Shown: positions 34,492-45,000 of the stretch, in pieces | Position numbering within the stretch: the stretch's first letter is position 1 | Layout: each line of letters opens with the position of its first letter | From: Metridium senile | Taxonomy: Eukaryota > Cnidaria > Anthozoa > Actiniaria > Metridiidae | NCBI GenBank assembly: GCA_949775045.1 | Contig: OX459100.1 | Location: 3,207,936 to 3,271,935, forward strand | Direction: 5' to 3' | Length of the DNA stretch: 64,000 bases | Notes under the pieces: model-generated | What the model was told of the DNA's origin: nothing | What the model saw: only the letters and a program-made list of their open reading frames with translations | Database searches by the model: none | Program-made: the position numbers and the translations under genes

Positions 34492-35169
34492 TACAGCGAC
34501 TTTCGTTGCATCGCGCGGAGCGATTTTTCTGGCTCGATCGGTTTGGGTTTTTCTTAGCCGTCAATCACTTGTCAATGGGGCGGAGTTACGTGAATCACCA
34601 TAACAACACGGCCAAAAGCACGAGCTCCACGAGCTCTTGGTTTGGCAGCTTTGCAGTCGTTCTAGAACCTGACAGTAAACCCTAGTTTTGCAAATAGAAT
34701 TACATCTTCAAACATGTCTGAAGAAATAGAAACCGTCAACATACGTCTACCAGATCTCGAAGAAACACAAATTTGGGAGTTAGAAAACGAAACGGTAAGC
34801 TATGTTTACATGTTGATCATTCAGCTTCTTCCTTTCTTGGCGATCAAAATGGGTACTCAAAATCAACTCTTCAACTATCTTTATCCACTTAAGCGAGAAG
34901 TTCGCCCATACTTGCAAACTAAGGACGGTAAAGTGGATGGCCCAGAGCAGGTTGGATTTATTCTTCCACATAGGTGGACTTTTCAAACATTAAATAAATG
35001 CATACAAGACTACATCGAAAATCGAATCCGCTTCAAAGGCAAGAAAATAGCTTGTTGTTATGGTGATTCACGTAACTCCGCCCCATTGACAAGTGATTGA
35101 CGGCTAAGAAAAACCCAAACCGATCGAGCCAGAAAAATTGTTCCGCGCGATGCAACGAAAGTCGCTGTA
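34492..35169. mobile_element. TIR element (about 116-bp TIRs) with a 128-codon open frame
   Basis: Nearly identical long TIRs: 34492-34607 (TACAGCGACTTTCGTTGCAT CGCGCGGA…) and 35054-35169, inverted. The element interrupts the 168-bp tandem repeat, so both boundaries are clear. It encodes no transposase I recognise but has an open frame at 34714-35100. Confidence 0.88.
34714..35100 (+). CDS. Hypothetical protein inside long-TIR element
   Basis: 128 codons from ATG (MSEEIETVNIRLPDLEETQI…). The acidic N-terminus ends at a good donor-like GTAAGC at about 34794. The rest (…PLKREVRPYLQTKDGKVDGP …FKGKKIACCYGD) is open into the right TIR, which supplies the last residues and stop. No domain recognised. 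It may be a captured gene fragment, or one exon plus retained intron. Confidence 0.35.
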   Translation: MSEEIETVNIRLPDLEETQIWELENETVSYVYMLIIQLLPFLAIKMGTQNQLFNYLYPLKREVRPYLQTKDGKVDGPEQVGFILPHRWTFQTLNKCIQDYIENRIRFKGKKIACCYGDSRNSAPLTSD

Positions 35170-35239
35170 ATTGTTCTGTCGACCACCTAAACGTCGTTAT
35201 TCCTTGATCGAGGCAAAAATCATCACCGTGCCCCAACTA

Positions 35240-35990
35240 TTGGTTAGAAGTTATTTAAAAGTTAATTTGCATGTATTTAATTTATTTATTTATTTATTTA
35301 TTTAATCCATATATATCGAGCTATAATGTACCAGTCATTAATTGTCACTATTTTATAGTATATTGCTAAACTAATATCAACAGTCCATATCAATAGCTCG
35401 TTGCCTATTACACTGAATGCAATAAAAGCCTTATTGAAGCAAACAAAGCTGGTTTAATAAACGTTTTCGGTATATCAAGACTAGCCATCACTGTTTGACC
35501 TTATTTGGGCTTCCGGTTTCGTTGCAGGACGGTGAGAATGAAGAGAGTAAAATACGCCCTGCCAATGGTAAAACAGGAATCCCGTCACAGAAATCAAGTC
35601 CTAAAATCAGTTTTTCTGTTTTCTTCATGTATAACACGACAAGCTTAGGCCAGGAGAAAAATTCTAAGCAGGAGTCATTAAATCCCTTTAAAAACGTGTG
35701 TCTATGGTGTGAAGATTAAATCATTAATGCAAGTGATGACTAAATACTCCTGCCAACGGCATATGTTTTTCCTAAATATATAAACTTGAGCAAAGTATAA
35801 TAACGTTTTACAATGTGACTGATTTATCAGTTTAAATACATTCGTGAATCAGTTATTTAACTAATTATGTATAGTTGTTATTTTTCAACAACACTGAACT
35901 TGATTACTTAAATATATACTTATTTACAATTCTTCGGTATGTAATTAACGAATCTGCGACTTTTTGTGAGTTACCAATTCAATAGTATTA
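35240..35990. repeat. (TTTA)n and a dispersed repeat
   Basis: (ATTT)n at 35277-35305. TGGGCTTCCGGTTTCGTTGC AGGACGG at 35505 recurs as TGGGCTTCCTGTGTTGTTGC AGGACGG near 61570, along with CAGGAATCCC(A/G)TCAC. No gene. Confidence 0.5.
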
Positions 35991-35996
35991 TATATT

Positions 35997-36300
35997 ATGT
36001 ATCTATAAGCAAGTAGAAATAATTCTGAGAGCAGATTTACGGGCGAGACACCTAGTAACTTCTACTACTCTGCTTTCGGGCGCGTCACCTTAAAAGCAGT
36101 CAGAATTTGAAATAGATAGAAAGAAAAGAAGCCTTCAATAGTATTAATTATTATGTATTTATAAGCAAGTAGAAATAATTCTGAGAGCAGATTTACGGGC
36201 GAGACACCTAGTAACTTCTACTACTCTGCTTTCGGGCGCGTCACCTTAAAAGCAGTCAGAATTTGAAATAGATAGAAAGAAAAGATAGTAATATATTTAT
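35997..36300. repeat. 154-bp tandem duplication
   Basis: TATAAGCAAGTAGAAATAAT TCTGAGAGCAGATTTACGGGCG…TAGATAGAAAGAAAAGA is present twice, near 36004 and 36160. A third partial copy starts near 36312. Confidence 0.85.
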
Positions 36301-36669
36301 TATATATGTATTTATAAGCAAGTAGATATATGTTATTTAGTAGTAATATTATTATTAGTAGTTTGTGCAGATATAGAAAAATTAAGATTGTATTTCTTCG
36401 ACCTTGCAAAACATACACCGCTTGAACACATAATAGTAATAATCTTTCAATATTTTCTGCATTGATAAAGCTTATTAATAGATTTTTAACTGACTAACTT
36501 ACCCGGTCGCTCCGGCGACCAAGGTCGGAAAGGTATAATAAAGTTTACCTGCTTCATCTGGCGCTTTTGCTTTTATCTTGAAGTATATATTTATTTAGTA
36601 ATGGACCGACGATTCCAAAGACCGTGGAAACGTACACCATAGCCTTGTTTATTTCTCCACCGGCATTAA

Positions 36670-36885
36670 ATGGCGCCATTTTCTAAATCAGGTAAGCTGG
36701 ACAAGGGAACATGTACGATTTCGCTAGTAAACCGTTCTCGTAAAGTCGAATTAACGCATTTCGTCTTTGGCCAGCCACATAACTTAACTGTTAACGCGAA
36801 CCAACGTTTTTCAGAGCTGAGACAACTAGAAAGAACTCTTCGTAACATCGTGTACGCTCAGGATGAACTATTTAGTGACCTTTGA
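36670..36885 (+). other. Unrecognised 71-codon open frame
   Basis: ATG-initiated, ends …RFSELRQLERTLRNIVYAQD ELFSDL-stop, with protein-like composition. An AG|GTAAGC-like junction near its 5' end could make it a terminal exon. The antisense frame is also open, so coding status is unresolved. Confidence 0.25.
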
Positions 36886-36964
36886 ATAACGCCCGGGATA
36901 CCGTCGATATTAATACTAAACTTTGACTATATGATAGCAGTTAACAGGACGTTAAACATGACCG

Positions 36965-37135
36965 ATGTTTTTTATAAATGGAAACCAGCGAGAAAACTAG
37001 TATAGTCTAAGTCGGTGTTTGATATATACGATAGGCGTTTTTTATAAATGGAAACCAGCGAGAAAACTAGTATAGTCTAAGTCGGTGTTTGATATATACG
37101 ATAGGTAATATAATGAAATTTGTAACACCGTAAAA
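36965..37135. repeat. 69-bp tandem duplication, related to 28800-28915
   Basis: GTTTTTTATAAATGGAAACC AGCGAGAAAAC…GATATATACGATAGG is present twice. The unit plus GTAATATAATGAAATTTGTA ACACCG is inversely related to 28815-28910. Confidence 0.75.
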
Positions 37136-37289
37136 TATTACTAAAAAATTCTGAGCAGGGTGAGCTGCAAACATAAGTGTTGAAGTACAACAACCACAAA
37201 GTAGTGTTAGGTTACAGCTCACCCCGAGAAGCTTGACGCCTTCAAAGCGACAAAATTCATTTTATTCCAGGCTTAAGCGGCTATCTTTA

Positions 37290-37436
37290 AAACAGGGAAC
37301 GGGGAACGGGGAACGGGGAACGGGGAACGGGGAACGGGGAACGGGGAACGGGGAACGGGGAATGGGGAACGGGGAACGGGGAACGGGGAACGGGGAACGG
37401 GGAACGGGGAACGGGGAACGGGGAACGGGGAACGGG

Positions 37437-37504
<68 letters not shown>
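37290..37504. repeat. (GGGGAAC)n, (AAT)n, (GAT)n array
   Basis: About 20 copies of a 7-bp GGGGAAC unit, then AAT, then GAT trinucleotides. The mirror array at 40360-40560 has CAT, ATT and GTTCCCC in the reverse order. It is flanked by the inverted AAGCGGCTATCTTTAAAA / TTTTAAAGATAGCCGGCTT. Confidence 0.92.
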
Positions 37505-37539
37505 TTTTATATTCTTTGCTTTAATTATTTTATTATAGA

Positions 37540-37916
37540 TTAGATTAGATTTTTAGATTAGATTTGTTTATTCAGGCCTCTTGCAGCAGTCGCTGAATTA
37601 CAGGCTGGGTCAGCACTACTTACATACATAAATATCTATAAATAACACTAAATAAATAACTGATAGTTGCAATTAAATAATTATTAAATTTACAATATAT
37701 TATGAGCATATCTATGCGTGACAAAATTTGAAAATCTATTGGTTTTGACAACTCTAAGTAAGGTTTGGCATTACTTCTTAGTGTTCTTTTATGCGGTGTT
37801 ACTAACTCATTTCTAACTAGTTTAAAGAGAGGATTTGTTTTGTTTATACTCATGATAAATCGCCTACAAGCTTCTGAACGCCGATCGTAAAGGGCTATTA
37901 TGCCGGCGGCAGTCAA
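37540..37916 (-). pseudogene. Non-LTR retrotransposon C-terminal fragment
   Basis: The minus-strand frame TAAGIIALYDRRSEACRRFI …KRTLRSNAKPYLELSK matches the C-terminal pattern of many invertebrate LINE polyproteins (L..RR…C..F…..LP..R..LR). It is followed by an AGATTAGATT-type 3' tail at 37538-37570. Everything upstream (RT core, endonuclease) is missing. Confidence 0.65.
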
Positions 37917-38147
37917 GGCGTCACGATATTATTTATATACATATTATACATCGTTACTGTTCGATACCAAAGATTATCTTCAATCAAACAATTTGATTAT
38001 GTGCCGCGAAGCAAGGTTTATTTATCCTTGTAAATTACTATTAGGAGAACTTTTATACATATACTTAATAACAGAAAAACTGTACCGAGAGAATGTAAGA
38101 TCAAGTATATCAAGTCTATTAACAAACGTTTTCAAAATAGGGAAATA

Positions 38148-38955
38148 CATACCACTTATTAGATATTTTCTTGGGTATTACGTGCTGATATTTTACGAGC
38201 TGCGTACGTATTTTGCCGAGCCTCCGGGCGAGGCAAAATACAAGCACTGAGTAAAATGTCAGCCCGTAATACCCAAGAAAATATCTAATAAGGGATTTAT
38301 TATACATACTGTTAATTGTAATTCCTAAAGCATTTTTTAATCGAAAAATATAACCTTTCGGACATTCAGTGCGCGGAGAGAGAATCGATATCAAAACAAC
38401 GCCCTGGAAAAGCCAGTAAAATGTAAGTAATTTCTCGCTCTCTTTTTGATTGACATAATGTCAAAAACCTCATTGGCTATCGATGTAGATGACGCCATCA
38501 TGTAACGCAACGCACGAAAGGAAAGCTTGTCATTTGCACGACGGGCGAAGGTTTCTCATTGAAAAAAGTCTGATAAAAGCATGTTAATGGACAATTCATG
38601 AATGGAAATTGATTTAATGTAAGTAAAAAATTGTAATAAATTCCACTGCTTTTTCTTAGGTTGGTTATCGTTTTCATTCTATGCACTTTTTCATCTTTTT
38701 CTCAAATTTTCAACTGTTACTTCAGTCAATAGTTTTTCAAACAAAAAAGTGTTCAGAAATGTTTTTGATGGAAAATACCATTCCCAAACGATAGTGTGAA
38801 TAGCCTTATTATTATCCCTTTTATTTTTAAGTCATTAAGCCTATTTTGCTTTTGATAACGCCTTGAAAAAGGCTGTGGCTGAACAGTCGTTTTACGGCCG
38901 CTTTTTACCTTCTTTCATTTTCCAAAGATAGTTAGAATTCCGGATAGAAAAGGCT
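38148..38955. repeat. Dispersed repeat C, copy 2
   Basis: Same palindromic head (CTTATTAGATATTTTCTTGG) and about 650-bp tail as 24828-25630. The loop differs: here it holds GCCGAGCCTCCGGGCGAGGC. A partial third copy lies at about 40850-41010. Confidence 0.85.
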
Positions 38956-38999
38956 AACTGTGATTTTTCATAAAAATAGACGTTATTCTTATTTTCTGG

Positions 39000-40350
39000 C
39001 TGAAGACAAAAACGGATATTTTTTTGGTTAAAGTTAAGGTAAAGTCACGCCGACGTCAACTCGTCAAACCAGTTTTTTTGGAGGGCAAAGTACGGGTTAT
39101 TCGGCCCTCGGCCTCGGGGTAATAGCGTCTCATATTTGCCCGCAAACGATACCTTATATGGTAAATTTACGTCACAGTTGTATAATAAAAGCGTATATAC
39201 AGTAGGTTGTCTATAGTTTATTGTGTCGGTTTGAACTGCAATTAAAAGTAAAGCAGATACAACTGAGCAAACTATAATCAGTTTAAATATAATAATAATT
39301 GATCAATTATTCAATAAACTTTTAACATATCTGGAGTTTAAAATCGCGTTATATTTATTATTGTTATCGATTATTATTTTCCATTCCCCGTTCCGGCCCG
39401 TTCCCCGTTCACTATTTTAACAACTTCGAGGTGGGGCGCCATAAGTATCATCATATCATTCAACAAGAAAACTAAACCTATTACTTGATTAAATATGGTA
39501 GAGAGATGACTCTGTTCTAGAACAGCTTTATATTCAAAAGTAGAAGTTGGGCCCTGTGAATTATAAATTTCGTTTATTCTTTGCTTTAATTGTTTTATTA
39601 TAAATATGACCGCAAAATACCCTGAAAATTCTGGGTGTAATAAATTAGCATAAATTACGATTCATATACTCCAAGATAAGCCTGAGCCAGAGATTATATA
39701 ACTATTTAAGCAAGTCAAATTTAATTTATATTAAACATTGTTGCCTTCTTTAGATTTAAACTGCTTCAAAGTTACTTTCTGTTGTAAATTTAGAATCATT
39801 TATCAAATATCAACAACGTCTTCAACAGAGCGATCTGGCCGGTCTGAACCATGTCATTTATCACTTGTGGCTTCTCATGGCAGTTTATGTGTCACGCAAT
39901 AAATAAATTGTCAGGTAGATTGCAAAATAGTCTTTACTTTTACGTGAAATTTCGTACAAACAGATATAGACTTTCATCATTATGAGAGATATGAAAATGA
40001 GACTTTCATCTCGCAATAACGAAAATCTCTACCAGCTAGCTGTCGAAACATATCACTCACACTTGTGGACAAAAGGTCAACAGGCTTTCAAAACCACATA
40101 TACACATACTGCCTTTTTCTACATAAAACTATTTTGTGGACTATTTTTCTATCTCTTGTAACCAAAGAACCTTTGTAATATTGATTCAAGTTGTTTTAAC
40201 TCTTATTGTGCAGCCATTGCTCTCTGAAAATTTCATTGTACAGTTTTGATCAGTTTTAGTCTGTTGCTCGTGAAAATTTCCCATGACAGTTGACAAACAT
40301 TATGGATATTTCACTGAAGTTGATATAATAATCATATTTATTTATTATTA
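39000..40350. other. Intergenic, repeat debris, no gene seen
   Basis: Contains a short CCCCGTTCC piece (39383-39412) and TTCTTTGCTTTAATTGTTTT ATTATA near 39576, which repeats 37513-37538. Confidence 0.5.
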
Positions 40351-40354
40351 TTAT

Positions 40355-40363
40355 CATCATCAA

Positions 40364-40450
<87 letters not shown>

Positions 40451-40590
40451 TATTATTATTATTACCGTTCCCCGTTCCCCGTTCCCCGTTCCCCGTTCCC
40501 CGTTCCCCGTTCCCCGTTCCCCGTTCCCCGTCTCCGTTCCCCGTTCCCCGTTCCCTATTTTAAAGATAGCCGGCTTAAGCTTGTCGTGAA
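40355..40590. repeat. (CAT)n, (ATT)n, (GTTCCCC)n array, mirror of 37290
   Basis: Trinucleotide CAT then ATT, then about 14 GTTCCCC units ending TTTTAAAGATAGCCGGCTT. Inverted with respect to 37265-37510. Confidence 0.92.
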
Positions 40591-41933
40591 AACATCAAAT
40601 ATAAATTAATTTGTGGAGACAAACATTGCATGGACTCATTTTCCCATCATGCCTTGTTCTAGAAAATGGCGCTCATGCATATCGCCTGTTAAACATGTCG
40701 AAGTGCGCCAGTAGTTCGCCAGTAAGCATACAACAGAGTCCGCGCTATAACCATAGAGAACTAGAGTTGCTGGCATTGTTTTGCATAACCCGACAGGCTG
40801 GTTTAAGCGCACGCTTGGAGACAGATCATTTACAGCAGCTGCTCCTAAGACCTGGAGAGAAAATCAAAACAAAGCCCTTAAAAAGCCAGCAAAATGTAAA
40901 ATGATATTTCTCGCTCTTTTATTTTAATTGACACAATGCCAAAACCCTCATTGGCTATCGATGTAGACGACGCCATCATGCATGTAACGCAACGCACGAA
41001 AGGAAAGTTTGTATGTAGGAAGGCATATACTTGCTGTTCAGTTTTCGTAAATGTTTGTTTTCTAGACCTCTTTAATTTGTCACTATTTACAGTATCCGCA
41101 TGCAGTCATAGACTGCCCATTTTTTCCTTATGCTTCCAATAGTACACAACTTTTCGACTATGTTTCTGTCCCGGTAGGGGTACTCCCTTTGTCCAAGTGG
41201 TGGGGGTGATCGGCGTACCTTTTAGGGTAAAAATATTTCCTGTGCGTACCATTTAGGGTCCTTTTAGGGTTCTGGCTCAAAAAACAGTTACGTAACATGA
41301 TTTTGTAACTGGAAGAGTCATTTTTACTCTGTTTTGTTGCTTTTTTGGGGTAGAAATCGATAAGGCTTATTTTTATCTGTGCCCCGAGGTTTCTGTGTTT
41401 CCTACGTTAATCATTCGCGACAAAACAATTACGACAAATTTGTTGCCAAAATCTTATGCATTTGTAGTAAAAAAAACGTTGACTATTTTTTGAACAAAAA
41501 TTAATCATTAAACCAAAGAAGAATGCATAAAACCAACGTTATTTTGAATCTACAAAGAAGGAGAATATAATATATGAATTTAATGTTTTGACCTGCACAT
41601 ACTTGTTTTGACAAAAAAGGTCGTTTAAAAAAACCAGTCTGACTGGAGTGATCAGCTTAAATTCATGATGCTGAAAAGTAATATTTTCCCTTTATTTTCG
41701 AATTATCTCTAGCTGACTTCAGTTGATTAGGAATTAAAACAAGAATTTCCGAAAGCCCATCAGTTAAAATGTTAAAAGAGTCGTTTCAAAATGTCATTCA
41801 ATAGTGTTATGACATATATATCATATTACCCCATTCAACCCCCTACTTATCAACTGACCATTTTTACATAGAAACCATTTGGTAACCACAACGGAGAGCC
41901 AGTATACACTTTAAGCTGGACTGGGAGCGTCAG

Positions 41934-41941
41934 TTATATAC
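41934..41941 (+). promoter_or_regulatory. TATA box of plus-strand SEA/TSP gene
   Basis: TTATATAC, 74 nt upstream of the ATG at 42008. A second TTATAAG follows at about 41946. The short leader is A-rich and ends CCAAAATG. Confidence 0.5.
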
Positions 41942-42007
41942 CTCTTATAAGATTAGCAGAAAAAAACAGCTTCAGTACCAGAGACTACAAGTTTGCTGCC
42001 GACCAAA

Positions 42008-45000
42008 ATGGACGCTCGATTCTTGTATATTGTGGTTGTGCTCTTTACCACCTTCGACACTCAGGTTCTTGGTAAGCAAGTTAGAGTATTTTGTAGATGC
42101 AAAAACTTAATTTGATAACAATCTTCTGTTTCCAAAGCACAGTTGAAAACGGTTGAAAACACATTTTTATTTATTGGAAACTCAATACTTTTTTTGGTTG
42201 ACATTTTAAATTCTGATTTAATCTTGCGATTTGGTCAGAAATAGAAGAATTAATTAAATTACGTACTTAAGACAATTGTTTGTAAGGAAGCTAAAAGCCT
42301 ATATATTTGCTTATTATTTTGTCTGCTTCATAAAGATGTTGTACTATACACTAAAATGCATACATTTGTCCAATTTTGAACTAACTCATACATTACACTG
42401 CGTGGGTTTGACAATTCAAACGATAACCCTTACGTTTTAGAACTACGGCACGTAATCGACCTTTCTGTAAACTGTTTGCCAGAATGTCTGCCAACTTCAC
42501 GTTAATAATTAGTGGCTTCTGATTGTGATCGTGAAAAACGTTTGAACTGTTTGCGTTACGGACGTTAATTCGGCTTCGTCGGAGTAAACGAGTTACTCAC
42601 TGTAAAAATGGTAACTTATAAAGCGTAGAAAGAGAGTTTTACTTACTGTAAAAATGATAACTTATAAAGCGTACAAAGAGAGTGTTACTCCCTGTAAAAA
42701 TGGTAACTTATACACCGTAGAAAGAGAGTGTTACTGCATGCTTACTGTAAAAATGGTAACTTATACACCGTAGAAAGAGAGTGTTACTGTTTACTGTAAA
42801 AATGGTAACTTATACACCATAGAAAGAGAGTGTTACTGCTTACTGTAAAAATGGTAACTGATACAGCATAGAAAGAGAGTGTTACTGCTTACTGTAAAAA
42901 TGGTTACTTATACACCATAGAAAGAGAGTGTTACTGCTTACTGTAAAAATGGTTACTTATACAGCATAGAAAGAGAGTGTTACTTACTGTAAAAATAGTA
43001 ACTTATACACCGTAGAAAGAGAGTGTTACTCACTGTAAAAATGGTAGCTTATACACCGTAGAAAGAGAGTGTTACTCACTGTAAAAATAGTAACTTATAC
43101 ACCGTAGAAAGAGAGTGTTACTCACTGTAAAAATAGTAACTTATACACCGTAGAAAGAGAGTGTTACTCACTGTAAAAATAGTAACTTATACACCGTAGA
43201 AAGAGAGTGTTACTCACTGTAAAAATAGTAACTTATACACCGTAGAAAGAGAGTGTTACTCACTGTAAAAATAGTAACTTATACACCGTAGAAAGAGAGT
43301 GTGACTCACTGTAAAAATGGTAACTTATACACCGTAGAAAGAGAGTGTTACTGTAAAAATGGTGACTTATACACCGTAAAAGAGAGTGTTACTCACTGTA
43401 AAAATAGTAACTTATACACCGTAGAAAGAGAGTGTTAATCACTGTAAAAATGGTAGCTTATACACCGTAGAAAGAGAGTGTGACTCACTGTAAAAATGGT
43501 AACTTATACACCGTAATAAGAGAGTGTTACGTACTGTAAAAAATGGTTACTTATAAACCGTAAAAAAGAGTGTTACTTACTGTAAAATGGTTAGTATTTA
43601 TACATGTCAAAAAAGAGTGTTACTCACTGTAAAAAGAACACTATATTATAAATCAGATCGAAATTGTGAAATACGTTGCCTGTTTTAACCAAGAAAAACA
43701 AGTAAAGTGAAAGAACAATAATGCAATACTGTTCGAACCTGTTTACCTAATATTCCCCAAAAAAAACTCCGAATAAACATCGCTAAATTCACTGAAACTA
43801 TTCGCGCGTTAAACAAGATACAAAACATGACATTCATAATACATTGGTTACGGAAATATGAGATTGTACATTTTCCATGCGGAAGTACAGGCTCGAATTT
43901 GACAACCATCAGGTTTGTCTGACTTCTCGTGTCAGCCCAAAAACATTATTTATTTGGTCAGGTTGGTCGCCATATAAGAGGCTAGTCAGTCCAGAACAAT
44001 AGTTATTCAAATTGGTTCCTTTTTAGAATAAATACACTGGTGATTATAGAACATCATGTGCAGTGATTGGTCGAGAAATTCACACTATTTCTCGATAATC
44101 ACCTACAGCGATTCGCGCGCTTTCAATAAGAACTAGTGAACTGTTTTTCTTTAAAAAAAAGGCTGATTATTTTCACTTTTTGAAATAATCACTTTTGTAT
44201 TTATACTAAAACAATTATCCACCTCAGGCTCAGTGAATAGTATCGGTGAATAATCACCTTGACTACGTCTCGGTTATTATTCACCGATATTCACTGAGCC
44301 TTCGGCGAATAATTATTTTTTTTCCCCAGTTCCGTTCAGTGAGCACGAATAATAGTTTCAAGTCGATGTTCGCGTTGCTGCGCAAAGCAAAAACTATAAT
44401 TATATAATTTATCATGCGCAGCAACGCGAACCTCGACTTGGAACTATTATTCGTGGTCACAGAGGCGGAACTGTGAAAATAACTATTGTTAGTTAATCTG
44501 TTTACTGAAATAACTGTAATTGACGCACGAGAAGAGATGACGAATATTTACTGACACAATCGGGACGTTTATTTATAAAGCTCTTAACGCGTTTAGCTTA
44601 CATCATTTTCCCTACAAAGTATACATTTTCTGAAAGCTTAAATAACCAAAATTACATATTTTGTTGACGTTTTAAATAAAAGTCATTAGATTTGGAGAAA
44701 TAGGGCATTTAGTGCAAGAGTGTTGTCTTATATAGCGCGTGATGTTTATTTGCAGAATTGTACGTTAACGTGATCGAACGGATATTAACGTTTTTGACCT
44801 TATTATTAGACACATACTAATAGTGCCTGCGATTTGTCTTATATATGGCGCTTCGTTCATTTTTCATTGTACAGGGGTATATTCAGCCTTCCCTTTTCCC
44901 TTTGATTTACTCGCCTGTTTAGACATATTTGCTATATAAAAACCGGTTGGATTGTGAAGCGAACAAGGTAAACAAAGATGGCGCAAGGTGTTGAATTTTC

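Larger units (their letters stand above)
33590..35240. repeat. 168-bp tandem repeat, about six copies, split by an insertion
   Basis: TTCTGTCGACCTAGACGTCG recurs near 33652, 33820, 33988, 34156 and 34330. The last copy resumes at 35171 after the 34492-35169 element. Units include TTCTTGGTATTTCAGTCGAA and GAATGCGTTGGGG. Confidence 0.9.

Noticed and set aside
35033..35236. Minus-strand frame LQRLSLHRAEQFFWLDRFGF
   Set aside because: Encoded by the TIR of the 34492 element; the same peptide appears from the other TIR.
37290..37504. CRISPR-like regular repeat
   Set aside because: Units are contiguous 7-bp and 3-bp tandem repeats without spacers, in a eukaryotic genome.
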